A stretch of 64,000 nt of DNA from Naegleria lovaniensis (taxonomy: Eukaryota > Heterolobosea > Eutetramitea > Acrasida > Naegleriidae): assembly GCF_003324165.1 (NCBI RefSeq), contig NW_025407850.1:1-64000 (forward strand), read 5' to 3'. The notes under the pieces were generated by a model. The model made no database searches and was not told the DNA's origin. It worked only from the letters and a program-made list of their open reading frames with translations. This document shows positions 10,791 to 20,994 of the stretch, in pieces; positions within the stretch are counted from its first letter, which is position 1; each line of letters starts with the position of its first letter. The position numbers were made by a program, and so were the translations under genes.

Positions 10791-13481
10791 TTACAACAAC
10801 TTGTTCTTCTTTGAAGCTTGTTGTTTTTCCTCACGTTTTCGTTTGAGTTCGTCCAAAGCTTGTCTTGTCTTTTGCTTTTCCATTTGCGCTCGCTTTGGAG
10901 CAAAGTCTTCAAATGAGGAATAGAGAGTCAAATCATCGTCGAATTGCAGAACTGGAGTTTGTTTTGACACTGTTGAAATGGTGATGCAGCTGCTGGAAGA
11001 GCATGTTGAATTGCCATCATCCTTTCGTTTTGCATCTTGACGAGATTGATCCATGTTCACAATGCTGGAACTACCTTCTAACAAGATTACCTTTCTAGTT
11101 AAATATGTGTTGAGTAATTCTTCAAAAAATTCTGGACAGCATTGGGATGATGTGATAGCTTTTGCACCATGGGCAGACTTGTTCGAGCCACTGCTATTAC
11201 TGCTGCTGCAAATACCAGTGGTTCGATTCGTCACTGAAATCTCATCAAAAATGGCATTCAATAATTTACCTCTGACTGTCGCAGCAGTGCCCTCTTGTTT
11301 TAAGAATTTGTAGAATCGAATGGCCACATGAAGAATCTCTCGATGTGTTTTCCAATGAGGAAGATTCCATTTGACCATCTCTTGAACTCGCTTCAAAGTC
11401 AATAATTGAGAGCAATACCCATTGGTATTCAAGGCAACATAGCTATCAATGATCCAATTATAAATCTTGACAAGATGCTGTGAATGAATAGTGTTGTTGG
11501 TGTTGTGGTTGTCATGAACCAAAAGCTTTTCATACTTGACAAACGTGGAAAGGCACTTATCAAAACGTTTGCACAAATATAATCCCTTAATGAGGAAAAA
11601 AATTAAGGTCAGAGTCTGTTTGGAATGACTCGTGTCATTTTCCACACTTGGCATACCATTATTACTACTACCACTGCTGCTACTGCAATAACTACTACTT
11701 CCAGGAGAATGAGCGGATGGCATACAAATTGCATTATTGATCGATATTATTTCACACACGTCATCGTTGTCACCATCACTATTGGCAATGTTTGATTCAA
11801 TAGCATTACTTTGCTCCTCTCTCGCTAACAAAATTTCTGCCAGTCGAACAACAAATGGAAATAAACCCCATGTTGCCATTTCTTCCAACAGAGAAACATC
11901 ATACTTTTTGAAAACGGTTTTCCTTAATTTAGCATAAAATTCTTGCGTGTGGTCAAATCGATCTGAGGAATACAGTCGTCGATCGTGTTGTCTTCGCTTC
12001 AAGTTAATATCATCCAAAGAGTCTAACAAGCGTTCCTTGTCTTCACTTCTTTTCACTATTCGATACTCAAAATATTTCGAAAGAAGAATTTTAGAACTCA
12101 AATCTTGAACATGATCAAACATGTCGAAATGATACGAGCTATCCAAGAGTAACATGACAGGTTCTCCAGTCAGTGCTCCTACTTCTGTTTTAAACAAATC
12201 TCGAAATAATGCTCTGGCTCTTTCCGCTTTGTTGATATAGTAATGTGCTTGCTCGTAATCTTCCTCAATGTAACACACTCGTGCAAGAGTAATGTACATG
12301 TCGGTATGCAAGAAGGTGTGTTTGTTCTCCAGCTTGATCAGTAAATTTTTGCATTCCGAGAGTTGAGTACTGGAATAATCGTATTCATATTTTCTGAAAT
12401 GAATTATTGCAGTGAGGAAGGAGATGTGATTTTTGAGAGTTTTGATTTGTTTAGAGAGACTTTGATCTGTGACAATCTCAGCATCGAGATTATTGTGACT
12501 ATTGCCAGTTCCAGGAAAGGACAATAAGGGTACATCAAATACTTGTTCTGTTTGTGTTTGGTGTTTCTTGAGAAGTGTCAAGAGTCGCTGAGCCTTCTCA
12601 AGTAAAAGCGTACAATTTGTAAAATATTCATGACAATAATCTTTGTCGACTGAAAATGTCAACAATGCCTTGTCACCATTCTTGTTACTACTAGTACCAA
12701 CAGTTGAAATTATTTCATTCGAATCCTTCACCAATTCCAATTCTTCAGGTAACAACGTCTTTAACTTGAATCTTTTTGGTAAAATCTTGAAAAGAATCAA
12801 TTGACAAATCATGATACAAATTTGAGAGCAAGCCAACACACTCCTCACATAGACATCGTTAAACGTCGTAGAATTCGAGTACACACTCGTATTTTCATGA
12901 CATAATTTCATGAGAATGGCCAAACTAGTTTTCGGCTCTTCCATATGATGATAACAACGAGCCGATAATAATTTGGTTAATAAATTCTTACTCGGTTGTT
13001 CTTTCAAGACTTGTATGGCTTGTTGAAAATTCGCAGACAAGAAATGAGAGACGGCTCCAAAGTAATTTTCAGCATTTCGAGCGTTGGAAGAGAGTGCAGG
13101 ATTGGAGAGATTGGTATGAGAGGACAAGGGAGTGATCATGTTTAAATTACTTTTGGGAGTGGTTTTCATGGGGGTATTGGAAGGAATATTACTTGACGAT
13201 TTGGGTGTGATGGCATGAGAATTGATATTATGAACCTTGTTGGAAACAGTTGTTGAATGATTCCGACTCAATGGAGTGGAAGGAGCATCAGTGCTGTTGC
13301 GTGAGGAGAATGGAGCGGTTGTTAAATGATTATTATTATTGTTCATGATGGTTTTGGAAGAAGAACGAGAGTGATTGGATGCTGAGCTTGGAGTAGGGCT
13401 ACCCATGGAGGCCAATGTTGTTGTACTCTTCTTCTTCTTCGGAGAAGCTAGAAGGAAGGAGCCAGTTGTGGTCTCTGTCAT
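10791..13481 (-). CDS. Large helical, TPR-like protein of unknown function
   Basis: This uninterrupted 896-residue frame starts with about 140 Ser/Thr/Asn-rich residues, including phosphosite-like TP and SP motifs. An all-helical body follows with repeats resembling tetratricopeptides: FLSANFQQAIQVLKEQ near residue 150 and YITLARVCYIEEDYEQAHYY near 400. It ends in a basic coiled coil (KRKREEKQQASKKNKLL). TPR proteins act as scaffolds, for example in the anaphase-promoting complex, but I cannot match this one to a named subunit. A possible nuclear role rests only on the Lys/Arg-rich tail. It diverges from the FERM-LRR gene over 281 bp. Confidence 0.75.
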   Translation of the reverse strand: MTETTTGSFLLASPKKKKSTTTLASMGSPTPSSASNHSRSSSKTIMNNNNNHLTTAPFSSRNSTDAPSTPLSRNHSTTVSNKVHNINSHAITPKSSSNIPSNTPMKTTPKSNLNMITPLSSHTNLSNPALSSNARNAENYFGAVSHFLSANFQQAIQVLKEQPSKNLLTKLLSARCYHHMEEPKTSLAILMKLCHENTSVYSNSTTFNDVYVRSVLACSQICIMICQLILFKILPKRFKLKTLLPEELELVKDSNEIISTVGTSSNKNGDKALLTFSVDKDYCHEYFTNCTLLLEKAQRLLTLLKKHQTQTEQVFDVPLLSFPGTGNSHNNLDAEIVTDQSLSKQIKTLKNHISFLTAIIHFRKYEYDYSSTQLSECKNLLIKLENKHTFLHTDMYITLARVCYIEEDYEQAHYYINKAERARALFRDLFKTEVGALTGEPVMLLLDSSYHFDMFDHVQDLSSKILLSKYFEYRIVKRSEDKERLLDSLDDINLKRRQHDRRLYSSDRFDHTQEFYAKLRKTVFKKYDVSLLEEMATWGLFPFVVRLAEILLAREEQSNAIESNIANSDGDNDDVCEIISINNAICMPSAHSPGSSSYCSSSSGSSNNGMPSVENDTSHSKQTLTLIFFLIKGLYLCKRFDKCLSTFVKYEKLLVHDNHNTNNTIHSQHLVKIYNWIIDSYVALNTNGYCSQLLTLKRVQEMVKWNLPHWKTHREILHVAIRFYKFLKQEGTAATVRGKLLNAIFDEISVTNRTTGICSSSNSSGSNKSAHGAKAITSSQCCPEFFEELLNTYLTRKVILLEGSSSIVNMDQSRQDAKRKDDGNSTCSSSSCITISTVSKQTPVLQFDDDLTLYSSFEDFAPKRAQMEKQKTRQALDELKRKREEKQQASKKNKLL

Positions 13482-13762
13482 GGTCCGACACTCGTGTGTT
13501 GAGAATTTTTATCAAGCTTGAGCTCAAAATGTTTTTTATTTTTAAAAATTTGTAACGGCTAGTTTTTAAAGATACGCGGGTTGAGAACTGTGATTAATTA
13601 ATACGATGATCATGCCTTTGTTGATGTTAGTGGTACCACTGGTTCTTTTTTCTCAAAAACACGGAAGTGATCCCCTGGGTCTCAGTTCAGTACGCAGTTT
13701 GGTCTGTAAGTTCCGTTTTTTCTTTTGCCTCAAAGACTTAATCACGTTTACAGCACAAAAAA

Positions 13763-16707
13763 ATGTCCAACAATAACAAACGTATTCTGCTCACGATCAA
13801 GGTGCTTGGAGGAGAATCAAGCAAGAAAATTGCCATCTCTTCAGATGAAACGGTACAGGTCTTGTTTGATAAAATGTGTGAGAAGCTGAACATTAGTGAA
13901 AAGAAGTATTTTGGAATTTGTGAGCAAATTTATGATGACTTGAATGCCCCTCTTGGTAGGTATTACGAGATGATGAGCAGTTCTTATTCAAGTCCGTTCC
14001 GCCTCATTTCAACAATCTTGCCCTGTTATTCACCACCGCTTACGGAATCAATGGTACAAAACATTGATATCATCAGATCGCTTCTTGTCCTTTGAGAAAA
14101 CTATTGAGGCAGAAGGTATTACAGAGCTTTCTGAATTAAAATTTCAAATCAAACACATCAAGAGGCCAAAAGGATTTACGGACTCAATTGCTGAAGAATT
14201 ATTCTTCAAGCAAATTCAATACAATATAGTGAATGAGGTGTATCCGTGCCCAGAAAAGATTGCCGTTCTATTGGCCTCCCTTACTGTACAAATATTGTTC
14301 GGAGATCACGATACCAACAAGCACCGAATTGGGTATTTAAAGTAAGTAGTGAGTTTGTCCAATCAGAATTTTGTGTGAATCCATCAATATCTTCAACTTG
14401 AAAAAACACCATCTCGGGTTTGACTTGATCGCCTAATATACGAATATTCATTCTTTGATGGAATCCGATCATGATAAAAATTTCACCTCCGCATCAACAG
14501 TAAGGTAGGCCTGAATGTGTTCCTGCCAAGAACTGTCTCAAGACATGACTATGCCTATTGGCAAGAACGTATTTTCAATCTTCATGTTGCTCATCATGGC
14601 CTCTCCAAAAAGAAAGCCATGAGAAAATATATCGATATTGCCTCAACCATTCCCTATTTCGGCATGTCTTTCTTTGAGGTCAAGGATGAAAGTGGAACTG
14701 AATTATTACTAGGTGTGGCTGAGGATGGCGTATTCTTTTTCAATTCTCAGAATTTAAAACTTGTTCATACATTGCCTTTTGATTTACTCTCTTCATGGCA
14801 TCTTACTGATGATGGAGTGGATATTTGCTTTTACGAAAATGATGAAGTACACACCATTTCTATTCTCACTCCTCCATTGAAGAGAACAATGATTGTTTCT
14901 CTCATTGATGAATATTATGCGCTTCTTCCAGAAAAGATGAAGAGCGACAGAGTCAAACCTAATCAGCCAAAGGTATGTGTGGTTGATGATATATATACAT
15001 ATAATATTGAAATTTCTGCAATTTTTCACGTCCCATTACATATATGAACAAAATCCAAACGAATCCAACTTTCACAAATATCATACAAATAACCTGCACA
15101 CTTAGCCTTTCCTATTGAATGACTCGTCACTCTATTTGGATCCTGTTCAAAGAACATTCCTAGGTCGTTTTGGAAGCAGACTCGAGTATCTGAAAGGCTA
15201 CTATATGGAATGTTGTGCACTTGGAAAGGAGGTCCCAGTTCGTAAATTCTGTCAAGCCATTGATAAGTGCATTGATAATGATGAGATTTACAAGGATGTC
15301 GATCTTTCATTCAGTGGTATAACCGACAACAATATTACCTTTTTCACAAAATCACTCCTCAAAGCCATTGAATACAAACCAGAAAGAAACTTCCCTTGGA
15401 AGGAAAATATGGACTTAGAATCAATTAATTTAGGAGGAAATAGTGTGAAAGTGGGACTAGGATGTATTTTAGACTTGTTGAGGCAATTGAAAAGGCTCAA
15501 ACATTTGGATTTGTCTGACAATGTTCTCGGTGATGACGGTACTGTAGAGCTCGCACAAACGTTGACCATTGCTGCAGACATTAGGAGTATTGCTCTCTTC
15601 AATTGTATGATTGGAAATAAGGGTTTGCAGGCCCTCTACGAATCTTTGAAATGGAAAAAGAATTTGGCGGTTCTCAATTTGGGTAAAAATGAATTCAATG
15701 GCCAAAATATGGCTGAATTCGGAAAATTCCTTAGTGGTAATCTTTCAATTGCTGAGTTAGACCTGTCTTATTCTTCAAATATTGACCAAAAAGGAATTGA
15801 AGTATTGTTGAAATCATTGGAAAATAATAAGAGAGTTCAAAAGCTAAATCTGGCAGGTATGCCTTTGGGAAGCAAGGGCGGATTGAAAGTGGCTGCACTC
15901 CTCGAAGTGAACCACAATATTAAGGAACTCCTATTGTATGATGCCAAGTTAACTCCAGAAGTTTTCCTGAAAATTGGACGAGCATGTCGAACAAACCTGT
16001 CATTGGAAATTTTGGACATGTCAAGAAATAGCGTCGGCAAGGGTGCAGACAAGAATACAGTCCGAGAGACCTTATTATTCTTGGCACAACCTAATTCAGG
16101 ACTAAGAGAGCTAATGCTTCGTGAAAATCAATTGGATTTCGCGTATGGAGAAATAGTAGCCGAGTCTTTGAGATCCAACAAGACTCTTGTAAAGCTAGAC
16201 ATTTCCAATAATAACATTACCAAGAACGGAGCCATTCATGAAAATTGGGGTGAAACCATTAGAAAATTCCAAACCAAGATATTGGACTTTACAAATTGTG
16301 GCCTCAAAGCTAGTGCATTCCTTGACATTATTTCAGCTGCAACAAGTAATCAGTATGTCGAAGAGTTACATTTGGCTGAAAATGATCCAAAAGAGGGCCT
16401 CAAAGGATTGGAAGCATTCCTGGCCAAAACTCAACTCAAAATTCTTGATTTAAGAAATCTCAAAATCAATGATGCCATTTTCGAAAAGATGGGTCTCGCT
16501 TTAAAGAACAATACCATGCTCGATACATTGGATCTCTCCGAGAATGAAATCACCAAAGAAGGAATTATGGAATTTTTGCAAAATCTTGAAAGCAAGACCT
16601 CAATCAAGAATCTCATTCTTCAACACAACTACATTGAAGAATCAGAAAAACCAAATATTGCTAAACAAATTCTTGAGTCTACTCCTATTGAGAACATTAC
16701 ATTGTAA
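13763..16707 (+). CDS. FERM-domain protein fused to leucine-rich repeats
   Basis: Exons 13763-13955, 14077-14341, 14501-14972 and 15106-16707 join in phase to 843 residues. Residues from about 5 to 320 form a FERM module. The ubiquitin-like F1 lobe begins ILLTIKVLGG, the helical F2 includes RFLSFEKTIEAEG and AVLLASLTVQILFGDH, and the PH-like F3 has IPYFGMSFFEVKDESGTELL followed by GVAEDGVFFFN. From about residue 360 to the end run RNase-inhibitor-type LRRs (LKHLDLSDNVLGDDGT and similar). FERM domains bind membrane lipids and receptor tails and tie them to actin. RI-type LRRs behind a lipid-binding lobe recall CARMIL, which has a PH domain instead. A role in cortical actin control is inference. 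Confidence 0.85.
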
Positions 16708-16924
16708 CTATGGAGACATTGGAGAGTGCTTGCTGTTATGAACTTGTATCAATATTAATAAATAGAATGTTGTGGATTAGACGAACGGTTTCAATGATGT
16801 GAGTCGTAACTATTATGAAGGAATAGGAAAATGCATTGCTTCCAAGAGAAAGTGGTTTTTGACAGGATGATGTGATATTACAGTAAATAAAGGGAGATTG
16901 CATTGAGGAGGAAAAAATGCAAAA

Positions 16925-18514
16925 ATGATCATTTCCACCCATGCTTCATCGGGAAGCATTCAGAACCAAACGAACATCGTGAATACATCCCTAAAACATC
17001 GGAAAGGAGTATCAACCATGTCTCCTTCATTGAATCGTCATTCCGTATCAACCAATGTAAATACCACATCTTCTTCTGCTCACTCAAGACCGAAGGCCAC
17101 CCAAATTCAGGCATCACTAGCCTCAATCCCATCATCCAATAATTACCTTCCGAAAATTGATGTACCATCTACCACTACTGCTACCAATGCCAACTCATCC
17201 CCAACAAAATCTCATCATTATGAACAGCAAAAATCAAGTAGGTCCTCATCTTCATCACGTTTCTCTTTCACGCCTTCAAAAAAGAATGATCGGGAAGCTC
17301 CGACAACAGCTAGCCCAAAATCTCGCAAATCATTCTCAACAGGACCGAAATCCCGAACGGAAACCATTTCATCTAGTACTGCTGTCGTTGCACCAACCAA
17401 AATTGAGAGTGGTGGAAAAACCAATCAAGCGACTGTTATGACAGATCGCCAGCAGCATGATCATGCAGTGTCTTCTTCATTACCCCACTTGAATCATCAA
17501 CAATTGTTTGAGAAGAATCAAGCAGTATCGTCAGCAGCCGCAAAACGAAGACGACGATCTTTGTCGTCACTGCCATCATCCAATTCTTCCATTCGTAATA
17601 ACAAACAACAACAACCATACCAAGAATTGGATGGTATTACCACTCTTCTCAATTCTTCCGAAAATTACCAATCAATGATAAACAATCTTTTTCGTGCATC
17701 TACTAATTCCAATAGCAATCAGGATCTGACTGTACATAAAGAATTACTCGTCAATCCATTCTCCAAAGATCTCTCCAGTTGTAAATATTTACCAGAAATT
17801 CCGAGACCAAAAGTCCCAGATTTAACGGAAAACCAGAGCATGTTCACGAAATTCATCAAAATTCAAAACTTTATCAATTCATTTGAATATAATTATATTG
17901 AGCAACATTTCTTTGATATTACCAGGCTGAGACCACTGAAAAGCATCCTCTCTACAGCAAAAGAAATTATTCATGATTGTCTTCCGATAAGGTGTGTCGA
18001 GGGAACGTTTCTTGCCATTTTTTTCACACAAGAGCTTGAGGAAGTGGAACGCTTCAGTGTGTTCTTTGAGACGGAGATGGCAGTCACACGAACAGTTTAT
18101 CGACATATCGTCCTGGTGGTCCGTTTTAAAAACAAGTATGGAGCTCTAGGGTTATCGAGGAAGGACGATTTATATTACAAGCCACTCTCGTATTGTAATT
18201 TATCAGAAATTTTAAGAGAGTACATCTTATCCTATTCGAAATATGGTCATTTGGTGAACACTATTTACCTCTCCCTTCCTATATCTCATGATTCTCAATC
18301 GAAAGATGTACCTGTATGGAGTTTCCTGAAGCTTGATTTTCGAAAACATTCATTGGATCGATTAATGGAGAAGGCAGACAAGTACATGAGTGAAGTCACT
18401 CAGGGAAATTGTCACACTATGTACGAAAAGAAGAAACGAAAGCGCAATCATTCCCTCAACCAATCGACAACAATTGGCTCTACATTAGAATTCAGTCAGG
18501 ATTGTTCTCAATAA
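16925..18514 (+). CDS. Vasohibin-like tubulin tyrosine carboxypeptidase
   Basis: The 529-residue protein has about 300 disordered Ser-rich residues followed by a vasohibin core. Matching stretches are YIEQHFFDITRLRPLKSIL, LPIRCVEGTFLAIFFT, YRHIVLVVRF, KYGALGLSRKDDLYYKPLSY and SLPISHDSQSKDVPVW. The unusual Cys-His-Ser/Leu-type catalytic set is present as Cys357, His394 and Ser411. The spacings (37 and 17) are close to those of human VASH1 (C169, H204, S221). Vasohibins remove the C-terminal tyrosine of alpha-tubulin. An amoeboflagellate that builds flagella and a spindle would have the substrate. The small partner SVBP was not seen in this window. A basic run before the core (KRRRRS) could bind microtubules; that is inference. 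Confidence 0.93.
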   Translation: MIISTHASSGSIQNQTNIVNTSLKHRKGVSTMSPSLNRHSVSTNVNTTSSSAHSRPKATQIQASLASIPSSNNYLPKIDVPSTTTATNANSSPTKSHHYEQQKSSRSSSSSRFSFTPSKKNDREAPTTASPKSRKSFSTGPKSRTETISSSTAVVAPTKIESGGKTNQATVMTDRQQHDHAVSSSLPHLNHQQLFEKNQAVSSAAAKRRRRSLSSLPSSNSSIRNNKQQQPYQELDGITTLLNSSENYQSMINNLFRASTNSNSNQDLTVHKELLVNPFSKDLSSCKYLPEIPRPKVPDLTENQSMFTKFIKIQNFINSFEYNYIEQHFFDITRLRPLKSILSTAKEIIHDCLPIRCVEGTFLAIFFTQELEEVERFSVFFETEMAVTRTVYRHIVLVVRFKNKYGALGLSRKDDLYYKPLSYCNLSEILREYILSYSKYGHLVNTIYLSLPISHDSQSKDVPVWSFLKLDFRKHSLDRLMEKADKYMSEVTQGNCHTMYEKKKRKRNHSLNQSTTIGSTLEFSQDCSQ

Positions 18515-19085
18515 GTACAATACGTATATAGAAGTTGCTCGAGTACCCATTTAAGGCATTGGTGATAACGTTTCAATTCAAACAAGCACTCCATTCATCA
18601 TGCAATCCATTGGTTTGTGGTTATCAATTATCTTGCTTATGCATCACCGACTATCATAGAATCGTTTTCTTTTTCTTTTGAAAGTTGCCAGCACGTCAAG
18701 AATTGTCAAAATCAACAACATCTTTGTACAACTGCTAGTATTGACAAGTCCCATCAATTTTCTTTCAAGATCTTTTTTGTGATGTCGTCGACTATTTGAA
18801 TTTGTTCTCCGCTGCGACGGTGAGATAAAATTTCAAAAAAAAAATAAACCAAAGCGAACGTTGTAAAACACAACGAACAACCGCTTTCTTCAGAAGTGAT
18901 TCAACTATTTATATCACCCACCCTCACACAACCTCAAACCCGCTTCAACTTCCTACAAATAACTGGAAATTTTTTCAAACTAACTTCCGAGTTCTCATTG
19001 ACTCCTGCACATTCCGAAACCGTACTCAAACAGGAATCGAGAAGACCTCAAAAACACACTTCACCATTTACTTGGAATTCACATC
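18515..19085. other. Intergenic region between vasohibin and phosphatase genes
   Basis: This 571 bp spacer separates two genes on the same strand. It contains an A-run followed by AATAAACC near 18835-18850 and a Pro/Thr-coding-looking stretch just before the phosphatase ATG, but no frame continues it. It presumably holds the 3' end of one transcript and the promoter of the next. No element was recognised. Confidence 0.35.
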
Positions 19086-20720
19086 ATGATGAAGGTTGTA
19101 TTGTCCCCAACGAGCACGGCATCTGTCACTCCTCAACCACACATCACACGAAAAAAGTCCATTTCTAAGGAAACACTCAACTATTGCTCATCATGCCCTC
19201 AATTTTCCACATCCCTGAACACAACTACCTCACGAAAACGGGTGAAATTACTTGATGATACTTCGGCGAGTGCAACTTCCACAACGACGACAGCAACCAA
19301 CACTTCTCCATTCCATGAGGAAGAGGAATTTGAATTGTTGGAAAACGCTTGTTGTTGCTGTTTGCCACAATCGTGCCATCATCAAGAACCAACCTCGCTT
19401 CACAACTCTCCCAATTTTGCCAAGTATTCTGACAGCATTGATTCGTCACCCTCAATCATTGCTGCCACTTCACAAAATTTGACATGTGTTGTCAGTCCGA
19501 CCACTTGTAATGATCCAGCACTTTATGACACTCAATTTCCTCCAACCATTGAAACAAGCCCTTCTTCTCTCAAAACTAGTGCATCTCGTGTGAACCTGTC
19601 TCCCCTCAATATGATGTACTCATCTGAAGAAGAATTCTGCTCGAGAATGATCGATCAGCATCATCCTGAATTGTTGCATTCCATCAAGAAGGAATACAAT
19701 GCTCTTGTGATGGATGAAATGGTTTCGAGTGGTTCCGTTGCCAGCATGATGGACGAAGAATCCTTTGAAAGTAATTTATTCAGTGCTATTGAGAGATTGG
19801 AAAAGAAATTGGAAAAGATTGAAAAATTGGAACAATTGACCACACAAAAACCCATTCGATACACCAACCTCAAACGTAAATTTATTAGCATGTTTGAATT
19901 GGGATTGAGTTTGAGACCTTGTCACAGTAGTCCTTCCCTATCCGTACACACGCCCACTATGACAGCCTTGTCTTCACCCTTAGGAGTGGGATATTCGAAC
20001 CAAGGTTGCATAACACCCGGGGAAACGACCTTGTCCTCTGAACTCACTTCACATTTGGCAAGTCCAGTCGAATCCATCAAAGATAAACATCGACGAAAGG
20101 TACAATCATATTTGACCCAATACCCTGACAAGTTTGGAGCTTTTTTGACTCGAAAGGCCCTCAAATACTACTACAAATTGAATCAACAAGCAAGATATTT
20201 GATACCACAAACTAAGGATGCCCATTTCGATGCGACAAAAATCACAGGGCAATTATGGTTGGGCGACATTGACGATGCATTCAACGATCAGGGATTGAAA
20301 GAGCACAACATTTCACACATTGTGACATGCGTCAAGTCATTGGAACCCATCTATCCAGAGAAAGGTTATCAATACTTGAATCTACACTTGTATGACGAAG
20401 AAGACCAGAACATTGTGGAAATGTTTGGTGTTTCCTTCGATTTTATTGATAATGCCATCAAATCCGGTCACAATGTGTTAGTACATTGCATGAAAGGAAA
20501 ATCTCGCTCGGCCTCCATTCTCATTGCCTATTTGATGAAAAAGAATTCTTGGACCTTTGAATATGCTTTGAATTTTGTCAAGTCGAAGAGAACCATTGTT
20601 CAACCCAACGCTGGATTTGAGAGACAGCTGTTACAATTGGAGGATGAAATTTTCGAAAATGCCAATTGCACTCCAACCATGGAGAATGGAGTTTTTTCTG
20701 CAATGGTAACCTCACATTAA
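19086..20720 (+). CDS. Dual-specificity protein phosphatase
   Basis: The 544-residue protein carries a DSPc domain at about residues 385-530. The active-site loop is VHCMKGKSRSASI with nucleophile Cys468 and the P-loop Arg, preceded by the strand ITGQLWLGDIDDAFN. A likely general acid lies in LYDEEDQN, although the exact Asp is not certain. It would remove phosphate from Ser/Thr and Tyr. The N-terminal 370 residues are Ser/Thr-rich with a Cys/His cluster (CCCCLPQSCHH) and a short coiled coil (IERLEKKLEKIEKLEQ). No MAP-kinase-binding module is evident. Two consecutive ATGs open the frame; the first is taken. The substrate is unknown. Confidence 0.88.
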   Translation: MMKVVLSPTSTASVTPQPHITRKKSISKETLNYCSSCPQFSTSLNTTTSRKRVKLLDDTSASATSTTTTATNTSPFHEEEEFELLENACCCCLPQSCHHQEPTSLHNSPNFAKYSDSIDSSPSIIAATSQNLTCVVSPTTCNDPALYDTQFPPTIETSPSSLKTSASRVNLSPLNMMYSSEEEFCSRMIDQHHPELLHSIKKEYNALVMDEMVSSGSVASMMDEESFESNLFSAIERLEKKLEKIEKLEQLTTQKPIRYTNLKRKFISMFELGLSLRPCHSSPSLSVHTPTMTALSSPLGVGYSNQGCITPGETTLSSELTSHLASPVESIKDKHRRKVQSYLTQYPDKFGAFLTRKALKYYYKLNQQARYLIPQTKDAHFDATKITGQLWLGDIDDAFNDQGLKEHNISHIVTCVKSLEPIYPEKGYQYLNLHLYDEEDQNIVEMFGVSFDFIDNAIKSGHNVLVHCMKGKSRSASILIAYLMKKNSWTFEYALNFVKSKRTIVQPNAGFERQLLQLEDEIFENANCTPTMENGVFSAMVTSH

Positions 20721-20869
20721 GTTTGAAAAACAAGCTAGGATATTCAACAAAATTTTGAACAGCGGAATTTGTAAATAGATCATTAGAATACTAATTTGAA
20801 AAAAAACATCAGCCCATACTGGGTTTAAAAGGTATGAAATAGCGTTTTCGCAAATAATAAACCACTCAA

Positions 20870-20941
20870 TTTTTGTTCCTTATCATTTGCACTTTTACAG
20901 TTTTTTTTTGAACATTAAAGTTTATTATTAAGGAACAAAAA
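20870..20941. repeat. 13-bp inverted repeat between two genes
   Basis: TTTTTGTTCCTTA at 20870-20882 is exactly complementary to TAAGGAACAAAAA at 20929-20941, leaving a 46 bp AT-rich loop. It lies 150 bp past the phosphatase stop and ends 53 bp before the LRR start codon. It could be a small mobile-element relic, a 3' processing structure or a regulatory site. No flanking target duplication was identified. Confidence 0.5.
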
Positions 20942-20994
20942 CATGAACCTGCCAAGACGTCTCATTTTTCTCATTATGGAAACAATCAAAAAAA

